Below are positions 61,528 through 64,000 of a DNA stretch of 64,000 nucleotides, piece by piece. Position 1 is the stretch's first letter, and each line of letters opens with the position of its first letter. The notes under the pieces are model-generated. The model had not been told where the DNA came from. It did no database searches and saw only the letters and a program-made list of their open reading frames with translations. Location of the stretch: contig JAXHNI010000003.1 in assembly GCA_034520625.1 (NCBI GenBank), positions 310,001 to 374,000 of the forward strand, given 5' to 3'. The DNA is from JAANXG01 sp034520625 (GTDB taxonomy: Bacteria; Pseudomonadota; Gammaproteobacteria; Arenicellales; JAANXG01). The position numbers and the translations under genes are program-made.

Positions 61528-62877
61528 ATGTTCGACCAGCTCAGTGAACGGCTTCAGAAGACCCTGAAACGGGTCCGGGGGCAGGCCCGGCTCACCGACG
61601 ACAATATCAAGGACACCCTGCGGGAGGTCCGGATCGCGCTGCTGGAAGCGGATGTGGCGCTGCCGGTGGTGAAAGCCTTCGTCGACCGGGTGCGTGAACG
61701 GGCGGTCGGGCAGGAGGTGGTGTCCAGCCTGACCCCCGGCCAGATGCTGGTGAAAGTGGTGCGTGACGAGCTGACGGCGGTGATGGGCGAGCACAACGAC
61801 GCCCTGAACCTGTCGGCCCGGCCGCCGGTGGTGGTGCTGCTGGCGGGGCTGCAGGGCACGGGCAAGACCACCACCACCGCCAAGCTGGGCCGCTGGCTGG
61901 CGGGCCGGGAGAAAAAGCGTGTGGCGGTGGTGTCCACGGACGTCTACCGGCCGGCGGCGATCGACCAGCTGCGCACCCTGGCGCGCCAGAACGAGCTGGA
62001 GTTCTGCGAGAGCGATGCGGGCGACTCGCCGGTGGATATCGCCACCCGCGCGATGGAGTTCGCACGCAAGAGCTCGGCGGACGTCCTGCTGGTGGACACC
62101 GCCGGCCGCCTGCACGTGGACGAGGACATGATGGCCGAGGTCCGGGCGATTCACGGGGCCATCCAGCCCACGGAAACCCTGTTCGTGGTGGACAGCATGG
62201 TGGGCCAGGACGCGGTCCACAGCGCGCAGGCCTTCAACGAGGCGCTGCCCCTGACGGGCGTGATCCTCACCAAGACCGACGGTGATGCCCGGGGCGGTGC
62301 GGCGCTGTCGGTGCGGCACGTCACGGGCAAGCCCATCAAGTTCCTCGGCACGGGGGAGAAGGCGGAAGCCCTGGAGCCGTTCCATCCGGATCGGGTGGTT
62401 TCCCGGATGCTGGGCATGGGCGACGTGCTGAGCCTGGTGGAGGAGGTGGAGCAGCATGTGGACCGGGACCAGGCGGAGAAACTGGCGAAAAAGGTCAAGA
62501 AGGGCAAGGGTTTCGATCTGGAGGACTTCCGCGACCAGATGCAGCAGATGCAGAAAATGGGCGGCCTCGCGAGCATGATGCAGAAAATACCCGGCCTGAG
62601 CGAGTTGCCGGCGGGGGTCGCGGACCAGGTCGACGAAGGCCAGGTCAGGCGGACCATCGCCATTATCAATTCCATGACGCCCCACGAACGAACCTTCCCC
62701 GCGGTGATCAAGGGGGCCAGGAAGAAGCGCATCGCCGCCGGGTCCGGCACCGGTGTGCCGGAGGTCAACCGCCTGCTCAAGCAGTTCCAGCAGATGCAGA
62801 AGATGATGAAACGGATGAAAAAGAAGGGCGGGATGCCGGGAATGATGCCCGGCATGCCCAGGATGCCCTTTCGCTGA
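61528..62877 (+). CDS. ffh: Signal recognition particle protein Ffh
   Basis: The SRP54 homologue that binds 4.5S RNA and hydrophobic signal sequences for co-translational targeting. The 449-aa protein has an N domain (with the conserved LLEADVALPVVKAF), a G domain with GLQGTGKTTTTAKL, DTAGR and TKTDGDARGG, and a methionine-rich M domain. The M-domain RNA-binding signature is SMTPHERTFP, and the tail ends in GMPGMMPGMPRM. It is normally followed by rpsP; here a minus-strand gene intervenes. Confidence 0.97.
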   Translation: MFDQLSERLQKTLKRVRGQARLTDDNIKDTLREVRIALLEADVALPVVKAFVDRVRERAVGQEVVSSLTPGQMLVKVVRDELTAVMGEHNDALNLSARPPVVVLLAGLQGTGKTTTTAKLGRWLAGREKKRVAVVSTDVYRPAAIDQLRTLARQNELEFCESDAGDSPVDIATRAMEFARKSSADVLLVDTAGRLHVDEDMMAEVRAIHGAIQPTETLFVVDSMVGQDAVHSAQAFNEALPLTGVILTKTDGDARGGAALSVRHVTGKPIKFLGTGEKAEALEPFHPDRVVSRMLGMGDVLSLVEEVEQHVDRDQAEKLAKKVKKGKGFDLEDFRDQMQQMQKMGGLASMMQKIPGLSELPAGVADQVDEGQVRRTIAIINSMTPHERTFPAVIKGARKKRIAAGSGTGVPEVNRLLKQFQQMQKMMKRMKKKGGMPGMMPGMPRMPFR

Positions 62878-62995
62878 TAGCCGGTTGGAACGGCGGGGAA
62901 TGTCCCGTTTCAATCAGCTGCTTGAAGCCCCTTTTCTTGTGCCTGTCACCCGTTGGAGGAGTAGATCCGATGATGCGCGTGACCGCCGTTCGAGC

Positions 62996-63574
62996 TCAGC
63001 CGTCTACGAAATTGCCGATTTCTATATTGGTGCGCGCCACCACCACGACGACGTTATTGGTGGCGATGTCGCGGCCGGTTGCGCGAATCGTCACGACATA
63101 GGGATAAACAGTGCTGAGGCTCGCCTGGTCGCGGAACTGCTGCTTGGTCACCTGGTCGGCGATCGGGACGTCGATAGTGCCCGTGCCCGTATTGTTGCTC
63201 AGGATGATGGTCAGTGTTCCGGTGACCCGCCTGGTGCCCAGGTTCGGCGCCCCGCCCTGCCCGGACTCGTAGCTGACGTCGAACGTCTCGAAGGTTACGC
63301 CCTGGAAAACCTGGGCAAACCGTCCGAGGGGGTCGTTGATGGTGATGTTCATCGTGCCACTGTCGGAGGCCGGAAGCGTGGCCGCTTCCTCTTCGCCTTC
63401 CTCCGGATCATTGAGCACGTCGATGGAGGTCGAGTCCAGATCGATGCTGGCGGTGCACACCAGATCGACACTACTGCAATCGGTTCCTGCCGCGCCGGCG
63501 CCGGTGTTGCTGACGCCGCTCGAGCACGCGGACAGAGTAAAAATCGTAACCAGGATTCCAAACAAACGCGCCAT
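62996..63574 (-). CDS. Putative lipoprotein
   Basis: A 192-aa protein with a lipoprotein signal peptide; the lipobox LSAC places the lipidated Cys at residue 17. The mature part is acidic, Thr/Ser-rich, and of beta-sandwich character (segments SGTMNITINDPLG and GTLTIILSNNTGTGTIDVPI). No family recognised. It is oriented against ffh and rpsP and breaks the usual ffh-rpsP adjacency, suggesting an insertion. 62878-62995 shows no gene. Confidence 0.68.
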   Translation of the reverse strand: MARLFGILVTIFTLSACSSGVSNTGAGAAGTDCSSVDLVCTASIDLDSTSIDVLNDPEEGEEEAATLPASDSGTMNITINDPLGRFAQVFQGVTFETFDVSYESGQGGAPNLGTRRVTGTLTIILSNNTGTGTIDVPIADQVTKQQFRDQASLSTVYPYVVTIRATGRDIATNNVVVVVARTNIEIGNFVDG

Positions 63575-63746
63575 TGACTTCGCCTCGATTAATTCTTATA
63601 AATCAGTGGGTTAATTAGTTGTATAAATGTTGTTTCGAAGTAGTATAGTGAATTTGCCTGAAAATAAAAGGAAAAACTGACGCCCGGCGTCGGTTCGCTG
63701 GAACAGGTCGTCAGGAAAAATCCCGGCCCGCAGGCCCCGAAAACGG

Positions 63747-63811
63747 TTTAAATTGTGCGGCCGGGGCGCTAGAATCGCCCACCTTCCGATCCGGGCCCCG
63801 CGCGGGCCCGG
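63747..63811 (+). promoter_or_regulatory. rpsP promoter and leader hairpin
   Basis: TTTAAA (63747-63752), 17-bp spacer, TAGAAT (63770-63775), followed in the leader by CCGGGCCC-cgcgc-GGGCCCGG (63791-63811), an 8-bp GC hairpin with only TTTC after it. The hairpin may tune the downstream ribosomal-protein operon. No gene is seen elsewhere in 63575-63844. Confidence 0.5.
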
Positions 63812-63844
63812 TTTCGTACGACCATATAACCGGGAAACAGACTC

Positions 63845-64000
63845 ATGGTGACTATTCGCTTGGCGAGAGTCGGGGCTAAGAAACGCCCATTCTACAATAT
63901 CGTCGTGGCCGATCAGCGCTACGCGCCCCGCGGCCGCTACATCGAGCGGATCGGGTTCTTCAACCCGATGGCGAAGCCCAACGAGGAAAAGGTCCGGCTG
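63845..64000 (+). CDS. rpsP: 30S ribosomal protein S16, 5' part
   Basis: The first 52 codons of S16: MVTIRLARVGAKKRPFYNIV, then ADQRYAPRGRYIERIGFFNP. The gene runs off the window. In most proteobacteria it begins rpsP-rimM-trmD-rplS, which would follow. Confidence 0.97.
   Translation, partial: MVTIRLARVGAKKRPFYNIVVADQRYAPRGRYIERIGFFNPMAKPNEEKVRL

Overview
The window is a GC-rich bacterial chromosome segment, almost certainly from a gammaproteobacterium. Three conserved gene orders support this: leuC-leuD-leuB-asd-fimV-truA-trpF...accD-folC-dedD-cvpA-purF-metZ (the order seen in Pseudomonas and relatives, here with trpBA inserted after trpF), ilvI-ilvH-ilvC-psd-pssA-leuA, and corB-ypjD-ffh-rpsP. 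FimV, LpxH and the YoaA-type helicase also fit. I cannot fix the family; a Chromatiales/Ectothiorhodospiraceae-like lineage is a guess from gene content and repeats.

Layout. 1-17111 (+): a long biosynthetic block covering leucine, aspartate semialdehyde, a FimV polar scaffold, TruA, tryptophan (FBA), fatty acid and folate synthesis, purines and MetZ, with many ATGA overlaps. 17280-18559 (-): lpxH and ppiB. 18850-25933 (+): branched-chain amino acid block (ilvI, ilvH, ilvC) with two phospholipid genes (psd, pssA), then leuA behind a leucine-rich leader peptide. 26184-28270 (+): uracil-DNA glycosylase, rimI and a sulfotransferase. 28581-32484: a BASS-like permease and a TRAP transporter. 32621-37962: typA, a dimethylglycine/sarcosine dehydrogenase-like flavoprotein and a small cupin. 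37982-38363: tRNA-Val, tRNA-Ala and tRNA-Glu. 38364-46842: accessory-looking DNA with a PhyH dioxygenase, a hydrolase-OsmC fusion, a GltB-like FMN protein, a radical SAM protein, a LysR/quinone-reductase pair, gene remnants and an orphan HigA. 47361-60857: ppc, a ProC-like oxidoreductase, a HisA-like/VOC fusion, dacB, rfbC-rfbD-yoaA-tsaB (overlapping chain), then a hypothetical gene with corB and ypjD on the other strand. 61528-64000: ffh, a lipoprotein gene on the opposite strand, and the start of rpsP.

The intergenic DNA is rich in dispersed repeats. These are a ~150-bp MITE (two copies, each with a 4-bp target duplication); a palindromic element with a constant 52-nt core and arms that differ between copies but remain self-complementary (three full copies and one half copy); a family carrying a 'CATTGCGAG...GAAGCAATCC' palindrome; and smaller REP-like hairpins. 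The points most worth following are the constant-core/variable-arm element, the HisA-like/VOC fusion lacking both HisA catalytic aspartates, and the leuA leader peptide, which appears leaderless.
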